From Phalacrocorax aristotelis (Eukaryota > Chordata > Aves > Suliformes > Phalacrocoracidae): a stretch of 64,000 bases of DNA. The translations under genes and the position numbers were made by a program. Shown here one piece after another: positions 1 to 10,196 of this stretch; positions within the stretch are counted from its first letter, which is position 1, and every line of letters begins with the position of its first letter. The stretch covers positions 129,394,125 through 129,458,124 of the forward strand of contig NC_134276.1 of the NCBI RefSeq assembly GCF_949628215.1. Direction: 5' to 3'. The notes below the pieces were generated by a model. It saw only the letters and a program-made list of their open reading frames with translations. It was not told the DNA's origin and did no database searches.

Positions 1-654
1 AACCAACATGAGGAGATCATGTCAAACCTGTTGTGCTTTTCTTGAATTTGTAAGTTTAGCTGATGAAGATAACCACACAGATTTCTATTCACTTAGTAGC
101 CCATGATACTCTGATTAACAAATAGACCTGTGATGATTTTACAACATCCACAAAGCACATCATAAATTGATTAAGAATAAACAGCTGTAAGACCTCTGAG
201 AAGAGCTGTCAGAATGAACAGCTCTTCAAATGGGGACGGTGCCTCACACGGCCCCACAATCAGAACTGGGCCAGACGCCTAATGATCTGGAAGTAAATAA
301 AAAATCACAGCCAGTAAAGTTTATAGAGACATAAAGCTTGGCAGAGTCATACATTAAAGAAAAAAGACAGCCATGGACCCTGAATCGCATTCAATAGCAA
401 GTGGGTGCTTACAGACAAGACGTGTTTTGGCGCGGTTCATTGAAAAGCTAAAAAGAAAGAGCACAAGCCTTTCCTGCCAAAAGTGCCTCTGTACACATCG
501 AGTCTGAATAGGATGTAGAGGCTATGGGAGACAAGTGATGATCATCTTGTACCATTGTGTGATAAAGGGGGCTGAAAAGAGCCTTGAATGCAGAAGAAAA
601 AATGTTTCTTACTTCTCTGGTGTAGAGAGGTTCCTTCATGTTTCTATAACAGTA
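1..654. other. intergenic, nothing recognised
   Basis: No open frame here resembles a known protein, and no promoter or RNA gene is visible. The last part may contain the degraded 5' continuation of the CR1 relic that becomes recognisable at about 655. Confidence 0.5.
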
Positions 655-1072
655 TTAATGAGACTAAGTCTAGAATAATATGTTCAATTCTGATGTCCAC
701 CCCTTAAAGGGCACTGAAAAAATCAAAAAGAAAAGAAAATAGTCACTAAAATGTTTAAAGGGCTGGAGAAAGTGTCTTGCAATGGGAATATCAGTGTTTA
801 ATTTGTTTGTCTTATCAAAAAGAAGACTGAGAAGTGACTTGACTGCAACATACAAGTACCTTCATGGGGACAAAATTCCAGCTACTAAAGGGGTCTCTAA
901 TCTAGCAGAAAAAAGCAGAGTAGGAGTCACTGACTGGAAGCTGAAGCTGAACAAATATGTGCTGGAGATGAAGCATGAATTTCAACAGGGAGGGTGGTTA
1001 ACCAGGAAACAGCCACTGTTGTAAGATATGGACATCCCATCCCCTGCTGTCCTTAAATTAAGACTAATACTC
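655..1072 (+). mobile_element. ancient CR1-type LINE relic (ORF2 C-terminal region)
   Basis: The plus strand follows the end of CR1/L3-like ORF2. A segment resembling a 'C(V)QFWCP' stretch comes first at about 680-705, then 'LFVLSKRRLRSDLTATYKYLHG' style residues from about 800 to 870, and a 'WKLKLNKY' block near 940. These match the thumb-region order of CR1 reverse transcriptases as I know them. The frame is broken before 782 and after 1,020, so nothing functional remains. The divergence suggests an insertion much older than the CR1 copies at 9,998 and 41,322. An 18-base A run (1,073-1,090) follows. CR1 does not normally end in poly-A, so it is probably unrelated. Confidence 0.6.
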
Positions 1073-1090
1073 AAAAAAAAAAAAAAAAAA
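1073..1090 (+). repeat. poly-A run, 18 A
   Basis: Uninterrupted A18 directly after the CR1 relic. It is a simple homopolymer with no obvious function. Confidence 0.9.
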
Positions 1091-4000
1091 GACGCTTTCA
1101 TCAAACACAAGTTCTTCCTGTCATTACAGTGGCAACGGAGTAGGAATGCAAAAGACCTGCAATGCACAAAAGGTCAGACTGCTTGATCAAACTGTGATTC
1201 CTTTTAGCCTGAAATTTGGCACACCCAGGAATTACATTTGCGTTCACTTGGTCAAATGAGCCGCGCTGTAAAAACCTGATCTCCAAGAAATAAAGAAAGG
1301 GTCTGTTCCTGCCGACTGCAAACATGTTATTCCCCTTCTACTGACTGTCTGCCGTGGAAGCAGATGGGGAGCTTGGAGAATTACAACTAACACTGTGCTG
1401 CTCCTTCATCTGTCTTCCTTTTTGTTGCCTTTAGAGGTTTGGGTAGTAATCCCTAAAAATCAGCAAAACACAAGGTCATCCATGGCATAGTATTGTGGAA
1501 AATGTTGAACCCTTTTCTCTCGTCTGGAAGATCATCTTTAACCAAAACCCTTTGGTATTACTCAGTAATATTGTGTTGTGCTGTAGTGTAGCAGGGAAAG
1601 AATTTGTACAACGCAGGGCTAGCTAAAGGCAGCCGCAGCGCCACGGAAGATCTTTAATTCCCAGGACAAAACAGCACTGCAGTCCAAGATAATACTTCCA
1701 AAACAATTTGGGGCTGGTTTAGTCATCAAGTCAGGCTGGCTGCATAGCACAGACCATAGAATTGCCTAGAAGAATTCTGCCTGTAAGAACTGCCTAGATT
1801 TATGGGGAATCTCCACCACTAACAGACCATGTACTAATGCCCACTAGCCAGAGGGCACTGCACCTCACCTCCTCTTTGAGGTATGAACACGTGTACCGTT
1901 TCTCTGCCTGCCAGCCTAGAGGCTGGCTCCTGCAGGTCCAGCTGGCTAACTTCTCCCTCCAATCTGTGCAAAGGGAAGAGAATGGAAAAAACCAAAAACT
2001 CCACTCCATCTTGCAGCTAATTATTAATCATATGCGGTTTCCCAGCTTTTCCAGAGGAGTTCCTTGGTCCCCTCAGGACTATGCCTTAGCCTTATGAATC
2101 AGAAACAAGCTTTTCTCTTTCTCTCTCTTTGGCACATCTTTTTCCATTCTTTTGCCTCTTTTCCCACCTCATCATCATACATCTTCATTCCTTTCTCTGA
2201 TCCTTCTTTCCCCAGCTCCTACTTTCCAGCTTCTGTCCCCTGTATCTCCTTCTGTTCCATTACCTCTTTTGCTCCATACTGTTTTCTCTCATATTCCCTC
2301 TCTCATAGCTCTACAACAGCAGTGCCCTGACACAGAAAAAGTGATCTGTTCCTATAAGAATAACACAGCTGCAGCCCCGGCCTATTTAATGAAAGCCTTG
2401 AGTATATGGCAAGAACAGCTTGTGAGTCCCTGAGGTAGAGGTAATATTTCGTATTAATATTTGATATCTTATTTAGGATGCTAAATCAGATGCATGAAAT
2501 CTCTCAGGAAGAATTGAACACAGAGTTCTGTTTAAATGATATAGTGCTAAGCCAGGCTGCTGGACCACCCCCTCTTGTCTTCCAGCCAGGCCTCTCTGAG
2601 CTGCCCTGGTTTTAGATAGCGCACAACCTGCTGTCAATCTGAGAACCGGGGGAATAGTATTTATGAAGCACCTATATTGCTTAGGTTAAAATTGCCTGCA
2701 ACTGCACCAACCTCCAACTTTTGTCTTGAGTTATTTCTTTCTCTGGTGGAGTGCCTAACCCCAAATGCTGAGTCAGATCCCTTCCCACATACCTTTGATC
2801 AAGCAAAGAGGATTGTGCATCTTCTACTCTGTCTCTCTCACACAACTGCACATATGCAGAGGGACATCACCCCTTCTCTGCATTCACATGTGTGTGGCAG
2901 GGTGGATTAAAAAAAAAACATGTCACTCTCAAAATGCATAAAGCCAAAGTGATTTGGTCCCTGTTGAAGATTAAGAGTTCCCAGCTTTCCTCTCAAAGCT
3001 TCATCCAATGAATGCTTGTACCCTCCCTCATGTTACCCCCAAAACCTGTATGTGCACCCGTTGCCTTTCCTGCAGATGATTTGGAGACCCTCAGCTCCAG
3101 AGCAACCTCAGCCTTCCAGATCTGGTCCTGCACCTCCTGGCTGAGCTCTTCTCTCCTCTCCTCTTCCTGAAGTCCTGCATCTTGAGGTGGCACTATCAAT
3201 AGCCTCTTTGCCTTCCCAAGCCTAAAAGGGAGGTAGCTCTGGGCATGTTTTGTTCTCATTGCATTTTTTCTGTACTTGGAGGGGTGAGAGGGAAGGGGAA
3301 TGCTTTCTCTATTTGTCTCTCTTCTACCTCTACCTTGAAAAATACCTCCTTCTTTCCTGAGAGAAGATGATGGGGTGGGAGAAGGTAAGGAACAGGGGGC
3401 AGAGGCAGGACCTGCCTCTCGCTGGAGCCCTCATTGCCTTTTCTGCCCCAGGAGGCAGGAGAGATTGGGGAAGATATGTTCTTCATGCCTTTATGCCTTC
3501 AGACAGGCATCAATGCTGCAGGACTTGTAGTCAGACAAGAATCATGAGGTTGGGAAAAAATTATTTCTCTGGCCTGGAGTTTTGGTCTCAGGAGGCCAGA
3601 GCTATAAGAGGCTGTAATCTTTGTGTACCATATCTTGAAGCTAACTTTCCCATCTACTCTGCCCCCAGAAGCCCTAGCACAACAGGTACTCACTGCATGT
3701 CTACTATCCTTCATCTAGGCACTTTCCAAAAATGCCCTACCTGACAGAGCTCCTTTCTTGAGGATGCAGTATCTCAGCATGAGAGCCACCTCAGCAAACG
3801 GGGCAGCAGGAGAAGGGGGGTTACCTGCCCTGCAAACACTCAGAAGGGCAGTAACAGGAGTAGCAAAGAAAAAACATACTTCTTTTTCCTTCTGGGCTTG
3901 GGCACAGTGACAGGCACAATGAAATGTGTGGGTGTCACTTGGCAGGTGTGAATTGTTCAGGCAAGCTACAGTACACAGATTTAGTTGTTTTAAACTGTCT

Positions 4001-4877
4001 TCATACATCAGACCTCACCACCCCTTACGCAGATTTATTGCTGCAATCTTTCATTGAAAAGATTAATGTCATCCAGACCTGGCTGCTTTGTACATTTGCA
4101 TCAAGGCTGCCAGCCTGGTAGTCAACATTTCCTCCATGGCTGTTTCTTTCCCGAGTCATTTAGGAGAAGATCAGTGCAGGGAAGGGGAAATTCTGGTATC
4201 CTTCAGGTGAAGCAGTGTTCTGTCAATAAAAGGACTCTCTGTGGCCCCTCTCTGCTAATACAGAGTGCATTGCCTTGGTTGAGCAGAGGAATCCCACCCA
4301 GGGCCTGGGGGCAGCTTTGGAGAGGAGATAAAGCCAGGGGTTTGATCACACATCTGGAAAGTCACATATTCTCTTGTTAAATTCTGAGGCTGAGTCACTG
4401 CATGACCCTTGCAGGCAAACCACCTCCTTTCGCTGAGCTTGGTTTCCTGTGCGCGTGTTAGGGCTGATGGCAGTGACATAGCTAGGTGCAAAATGGGGAG
4501 CCTAAACTTACGGCTGTGAGCAAAAAATCATTGTTGATGTTTAGCAGTTAGACGTGTGTTTGTGTGTAGTGTTTGTAGAGTCTGGTGTTAGATCTGGCTT
4601 CATACGATCAGAGGATTTTTTTTCATGAGGAGTAGTGATCAGCTTTATCTCAAGAACAAATTGGACTAACTTTCCAGTTCTTCTAATTTCCTCACAGAAG
4701 CAACACAAATATTTTCCCAGCCCAGAGCTAGCACTTCCTTCTCTCTCTTATTCACTGCTGGCTACAAGGGAGCCAGAGGGCAATTAGCTTTCTTTTATCA
4801 GACTGCCTGCCAGTTAACCTACCAGTTTCTCAGCAGAACCATTACACTTTTGGGGAAGTAAAAAAACACTGCCACCA
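1091..4877. other. intergenic, no gene seen
   Basis: Short open frames occur on both strands, but none shows recognisable family residues, splice-supported continuation or a CpG-rich start. The segment at 2,100-2,330 is pyrimidine-rich (TTCC/CTCT), which explains the open frames there. Confidence 0.5.
4385..4462 (+). repeat. possible MIR-like SINE relic
   Basis: The order of words resembles the MIR/CORE-SINE middle section: a TGCATGACC-type block, then CAAACCACCTCC, then GCTGAGC followed by GGTTTCCT. Only about 75 bases are recognisable and mismatches are frequent, so this is a weak call based on memory of the family consensus. Confidence 0.25.
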
Positions 4878-4882
4878 CACCA
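4878..4882. repeat. putative target-site duplication, left copy (CACCA)
   Basis: Five bases identical to 5,606-5,610 and directly followed by TG. A 5-mer match can arise by chance in the few hundred bases searched, so the left LTR edge is tentative. Confidence 0.35.
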
Positions 4883-5071
4883 TGATCCACTGTTTGGCTG
4901 AACAGTTTGGCAGATGTTAAACCCCCTTGCTTTCCAACCAACCTCAGGTAGCTCTGGGTGGTTGGGTCAGATGGGCTTAACTTCTGATTAACTCAAATGT
5001 TTTAGCATGACTTGGTTCCTTTTACATTCTCCGAAACAGAATTAAGACTCAGAACGTAGTCAAGTGCCAAG

Positions 5072-5079
5072 TCGCTTTA
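5072..5079 (-). promoter_or_regulatory. LTR polyadenylation signal (AATAAA on minus)
   Basis: TTTATT on the plus strand reads AATAAA on the minus strand, about 200 bases downstream of the minus-strand TATA box. This is the expected R-region spacing for an LTR. Confidence 0.45.
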
Positions 5080-5277
5080 TTTGGCCAACAACAATTATGC
5101 AAGAGAAAAGGAGAGAAAGAGAGAAAAGAGTGAGAAAGGGAGAGAGAGTTGCAATAGCTACCACTACGGATCTGCGGCATCCCGTCAGTCCGACATATCT
5201 TCAAATCCAGTGGAAGAGTGTCCTTCTTTCTTCTTCCTTCTTCCCTCTTCCCTTCCTGCTGGTCTCCGCTGGTTTAA

Positions 5278-5286
5278 CCTTTTATA
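5278..5286 (-). promoter_or_regulatory. LTR TATA box (minus strand)
   Basis: The plus-strand sequence reads TATAAAAGG on the minus strand. It sits between the U3-like and R-like parts, so the element could once have promoted leftward transcription. Confidence 0.45.
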
Positions 5287-5605
5287 GCGTTGTTCTCAGA
5301 ACTGTTTTGCATACCCACGCCTCCCATTCAGCAATGGGGATGCATGCTCAGTGCTGTCACTAGAGGGTTTGAGACCCCATATGTGGTCAGTCGACCCTGG
5401 GCCCGGGTGCGTGTGCAGGGGACTAGGGCTACATGCTCTGAGGCAACAGGATGCATATGTGTTCCTGTCAGGTAGAACTTCTGTGGTGATGAGGTCTCAG
5501 TGGTCAAACTGTCCTGCTCAGTTGCCATGGTCGTTAAACTGTCCTGGTTGCTGTGGTGGTTACTGTTGTGCCAACAACGTTGAGACAAGTTTCTAGTCCC
5601 TTACA

Positions 5606-5610
5606 CACCA
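5606..5610. repeat. putative target-site duplication, right copy (CACCA)
   Basis: It directly follows the CA terminus of the LTR-like segment and pairs with 4,878-4,882. Confidence 0.35.
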
Positions 5611-8219
5611 CAGACAGACATCCCTGCCTCCCTCAGTCTGCACAGTACATATGCACAGTTACTCCCAGTAGGCATGGATTACATCCTCCCCATGACTAAC
5701 CATATTTCCATGGCTTCTCATTTGTTTTTTTCACCTCAGGGCTGCAAAACTGAGTGGCACCTTGTTATATGTACATCCTTGTCTCTCTGTGTGTTTAAGC
5801 AAGCCGGAGGATGCTGGCCTCTCACCTGAAGGCTCTGCAGAACTGTGTTACTGCCAGACAGCCTCTCTACAGTACTGTACCGTGGCTCCCAAGGACAAAT
5901 TTTCTTCCTGATACAAAATACACTGTTCTTCATGTTCTCCTCTTGGCTACTGCTCCCAGTCCTATTTTGGTCATGTACATTTGTGCTATTAATGATCTCC
6001 TAAAATCACAGCTTATCACCATTGGCTTTGGGCTCAGGGCTTCTTTTATTGCATCAAAGGTGCATTGACATTCTTCCATCTAATTTACTTCTCTTTTTGG
6101 CTTTTTTTCAGCAAATTGGTCAGAGGGACATGGTAATAAGCAAAAAATTCAAAAATAGAGCTCCGATAATAACCTTCTACCCTTAAAATTGTCTTGCTTT
6201 TTGGAGCTAGGAATTCAGCACTTTCCCTATGACTCCAACTTTAGAAACTACTTGGTTTTGATTTTCCCAGTGCTCATCAGATACTCTAGGTATTGGCTTT
6301 CTGAACCAGCCAGTGTATGTTTAGCAGGTAAGGTAAAGGAGGCGGCTGATAGTCATCCCCACCTTGACTATTTAGTTTTTGAACTAATGTCACTGAGGTT
6401 GAACATTGCTTCAATCAGTTGTGTAAGAGATCATGTCCCCTAACTAGGCTGCCATATCCTCTCCTTGGGGAAGTACAAATAAATCCATGAGACGCTTGAA
6501 GGCTGCCTGTGGCTGCCAGAGTCCAGAGAACAGTGTAGCCTTCTAGAGGTGGCAAAGCAAGTTTGCTTTTGCACCCCTCACTCAGGGAAATCAGCCATAC
6601 ACACTGGCAAGGTCTTCTGTAGAAATATATCTGGCTCTGCTTTGCAGATCTAGCAGGTCATCTAGGTGAAGCAGGGGGTAACTGGTGCTTCAGAGCAGAA
6701 GCTAGCTCTTGGGAAGCACCGAGTGCTATGGACAGCAAAGGCGGTGATTGTTAGCTGCAGACACCAACACCTGTGCTTCTTCCTTTTTCACTAAAGGTTT
6801 GGAGGACTGTTTGTGGGGAGAAGCTTGTCTTTTTGATATCATGCATTGCCCTGCATTGGTCTGCCTTTGCTTATGTTCAAACAAGTCGCCAAACTTGTTA
6901 AGGCTGTGAGCATTTCATGCTAGCGGTCCCTTCAGCTGCATACCTCCCCTTTCCCCCCATGCCTGTGTGCTTCCACCTAGAAAAATTAAAAATGGGAGGG
7001 TCTCTTTTTTTTTCTCCACTTCTGAAGTACAGTTCGGAGCTTCCTGGGATTTCATTCAGGCCAGAATCATAGTAAATCAACTTCAAAGATTCTCCTCGAA
7101 CTGCTCCATCCCATAATCTTCACATCCTCCTTCCCCGCTCAGCCCAAGCAGGTCTTGCCATTTTGCCAGTAGTTTATCTTCAGCTGCAGGTAGTAACAAC
7201 AAAGCTCTTCCTCAGTGCCAGCCTGATTAGTTTTATCAGCCAGCCTGCTGTGCTGCTTTTGTCTGATATTTTCCCCTACAAGCGCCTCTCTCTTATCTGT
7301 AAACTGTGGTGGAAGTGTTTGGGGTTTAGCTTTGGATTGAAGTCCAGGAGGCTTTAGGCTCTCAGCCATTCAATACATCAAATGGAGAAAGTCCTGCTGA
7401 ATCCTGTCCAACCTCCCACTGGACAAACAAAATGTAGGACAAAAGTCACCTGAGCTCCATTCACCTGCGTATATTTCTTCTTAGGGTCCGATTCATCCTC
7501 ACTACTAATTCACCCATCCAGTGATGATCAAAATACATTCAAATGGCTTTTCTTGGGGGATGAAAGCCTGGAAATAGTCCTTTACTCTATCAGAGCTTCT
7601 CAGCCTACTCAGAAATGTTTAACCAAGTCTTGCAGAGTTCTTTCTGCTGTAGTGCTGTGTAATGGAGCTCCCTCTGGCCATCAGGTCATATTATCACAGA
7701 TAATCAGAGCGTATCAGTTTCACAGAAAGCTCAGCCAGACAAGCAAGACAAGACAGTCTCCAATGCACCATGAATCTCTCACTCACGTCGCACATCATTT
7801 TGCTTTCAGCAAGACCACACTGTCACAGCATATAATGTATAGTACCCTTCTTACAGGGCGGCAGTGAAAATCAAGTTATAGCCGTAAAATGTTTTATTGC
7901 TGAGTCCTATTTATTCTTTTTATCCTTATTCTGAATCTGAACATCTCAATATCTATATTTTTTGTGTTTGTTTTAGGGTTTTTTCCACCCTCATGCCTCA
8001 GAAAACACCTCCTTCTGCTCAGTAACACCAAACAATAGAGTTTTTCAGACTGCAGCAGAGGAGGAACCAGTGTGCCACGGTACAGATGATCATAAGGTAA
8101 GGAAATATGGCCAGGAACAAACACAGAGTGCAAGAAGTTTCTTGCTCACAGGGAAGTCACATGGAGGAACATGGTGAACCTGCATCCAGTTTCCTCTCTG
8201 TCTTTCAGATTGCAAGTGA
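5611..8219. other. intergenic, no gene seen
   Basis: Several 60-105 codon open frames exist but none is recognisable. I see no repeat family here with confidence. Confidence 0.45.
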
Positions 8220-9280
8220 GCAAGGATGGATCATGTGGGATCACAGAGATGTGGTGGGATAGTAGTCGCAACTGGAGCCATGGTCATGGATGAGTTACAG
8301 GTTGTTTAGGAAGGACAGGCAGGGGAGAAGAGGATAGGGAGTTCAGCCCTACGTGAAGGAGCTCCTTGACTGCACAGAGCTGCAAAGAAATGGTCAGTCT
8401 CTGAATCAAGGTCAGCAGAGAAAGAAACGTAGGGATGTTGTATCGTGTTCCATCACAAACCACCTGACCAAGAGGAGGAAGTTAATGAGGCTTCCTAAAA
8501 ACAGCTAACAGAAGTCTCCTTACTGCAGGCCCTGATCCTTGCAGGGGATATCAACCATCCAGACGCCTACTAGGAGGGCAACAGGAAACCCAGGGATTTC
8601 CTTGGAAGCTCAAAATGCTACAGGGACAACGTAATGCTCCTCTTCTTGGTCACAGATGGGGAAAATTGGTGGTGAATGTGACCACAGAGAGTAGTTTGGA
8701 CCACAGTAACCATACAATAACCGGGTTTAAGATCTAGAGGATGCTTGGGAAGGTAAACAGCAGTTAATATTCTGGACTTTCACAGAGCAAACTTTGCGAG
8801 AAGCTGCCATGAGGGGTTAAGATACCCAGTAGCGCTGATTGATTCTTAAAGCAAAATTTTTGAGAGCTTAGGAACAAACAATCTTATTGGGCAAGAAGAC
8901 TGGGTATTTCAGCATAAGGCCCATTTGGATAAGCAAGGAACTTCTCAATGAATTAAAATGCAAAAGGAGAGCATACAGGCAGTGGAGAGAAGGATAGACA
9001 TCAAAGGAGGAGTATAGAACCATTTCTTGGATCCTTGGGGAAGAAATAATGAAGACCAAAGCAAACATGGAACAGAGCGAGAGAGATTGGAAACCTCAGC
9101 AAGAAATGTCCAGATGGGATTCATTTTAAAAAGTCAAGGCTAAAATATTGCTAGCACTTACTCAGCAAATAGAAGGTATGTGAAATGCTTCTGGTAACAG
9201 CATAGGTCCTAGGGAGAAGAAGCACCAACTAAACAGAAGGTTTTAATACAAAAATGTTCTGAAAGTGTTTCTTGTTGCTT
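8220..9280 (+). mobile_element. ancient CR1-type LINE relic (ORF2 endonuclease region)
   Basis: Conceptual translation in shifting plus-strand frames follows the order of the CR1 ORF2 N-terminal endonuclease. An 'ITE-WW-SS-NWS' block lies near 8,240-8,290, an 'LYR-P' block near 8,435, and a 'GDINHPD' block near 8,546-8,566 (the catalytic 'GDFNHPD' motif of CR1 endonucleases). A 'YRQWREG..SKEEYR' block follows at about 8,970-9,015. Stops and frameshifts are numerous, so it is a dead copy. It spans roughly 1 kb of the endonuclease and linker, with no reverse transcriptase core. Edges are approximate. Divergence places it with the older CR1 stratum. Confidence 0.6.
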
Positions 9281-9997
9281 TGGATGCCTAAAAAAGATGG
9301 GGAACAATCTGACTCTGGCAAAAGTTTACATCAGCTGTTTACTTGTAGCACTTCTGGCAATTTCTGAACTGGAGATCACAGAAAAATGATGAGACCAGTC
9401 AGAGGGCTAGAAGGTCAAATTTACAGCAAGTATTACAGAAGTTAAATCTATATCTGTGGGATAATAGATGACCAAAAGTGAACACAGCTATTAATCAATA
9501 GCTAAAGGGCAAGGCTGCTAAGGAGAGACAAGGCAGAGAGACAAGGCAGGGAGACAATCTGGCAGAAGTAGGAGCAAAAGAGGATATTTCCAACTTGGTG
9601 TCAGGAAAGTTACGTGGTCAAAGTTGCACTGGGTCATGAAAAAGTTTCCTGTGGGCAGAGATGGAAGCTCTCTCTACTTCATTTCACTTGGATGGTGGCC
9701 TCTGTGCTGGGTGACACAGAGTGATCTGTGCCAGCAGTGGGTGGGAGTATTTGGAGTCAGGACATGGAGAAAATGGAGACAAGGAAGGAGAAAATGGTGT
9801 CAGGTCCTAAGAAGGGAACAGTGCTACTATGTTTGATTGCTCTGGGTTTCTGCCCACCATATGCTCTTCCACTTTCCCCTGAACTAAAACATTCATCAGG
9901 GATTGGTGCAAGAGATCAAGGTTTGGCTCCGAATACAAACCTGCTATCTTGTAACCCTTGGTTTTTTGGTATCATTGTAACAGAACTGACATCCCTA
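9281..9997. other. intergenic, possibly further CR1 decay
   Basis: No gene is visible. A short tandem duplication of an 'agacaaggcag(a/g)gag' unit occurs at about 9,527-9,553. The segment may include more of the neighbouring CR1 relic, but I cannot align it. Confidence 0.35.
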
Positions 9998-10196
9998 TCT
10001 AGAATCACAGAATCACAGAATGGTGGGGGTTGGAAGGGACCTCTGGAGATCATCTTGTCCACCCCCCCTGCTTGAGCAGGGACACCCAGAGCAGGGGGCA
10101 CAGGACCATGTCCAGGTGGGTTTTGAATGTCTCCAGGGAAGGAGACTCCACAGCCTCCCTGGGCAGCCTGTTCCACTGCACTGTCACCCTCACAGA
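9998..10196 (-). mobile_element. CR1 LINE 3' end, minus strand, 5'-truncated
   Basis: At the left edge the plus strand reads AGAATCACAGAATCACAGAATGG, the reverse complement of the CR1 3' 8-bp microsatellite tail. It continues with the very characteristic GGTTGGAAGGGACC block. On the minus strand the end of ORF2 reads 'VQWNRLPREAVESPSLETFK' (about 10,180 down to 10,122), the conserved CR1 C-terminus. The insertion keeps its 3' terminus and is truncated 5', as usual for CR1. It looks far less degraded than the copies at 655 and 8,220. Confidence 0.9.

Larger units (their letters stand above)
4883..5605 (-). mobile_element. probable solo LTR of an endogenous retrovirus
   Basis: Read on the minus strand, the segment has the order of a retroviral LTR. 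It begins TGTAAGGG (plus 5,598-5,605) and has a U3-like region. A TATA box (TATAAAAGG) lies at about plus 5,278-5,286. A purine/pyrimidine-biased R-like stretch follows, with AATAAAGC at about plus 5,072-5,079 as polyadenylation signal, and then a U5-like tail. The 5-mer CACCA occurs immediately outside TG at 4,878-4,882 and outside CA at 5,606-5,610, which fits a 5-bp target-site duplication. No primer-binding site, polypurine tract or gag/pol/env-like frame adjoins it, so a solo LTR is preferred. The right boundary is more secure than the left. It could be ERVL- or ERVK-like; I cannot assign a family. Confidence 0.55.
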
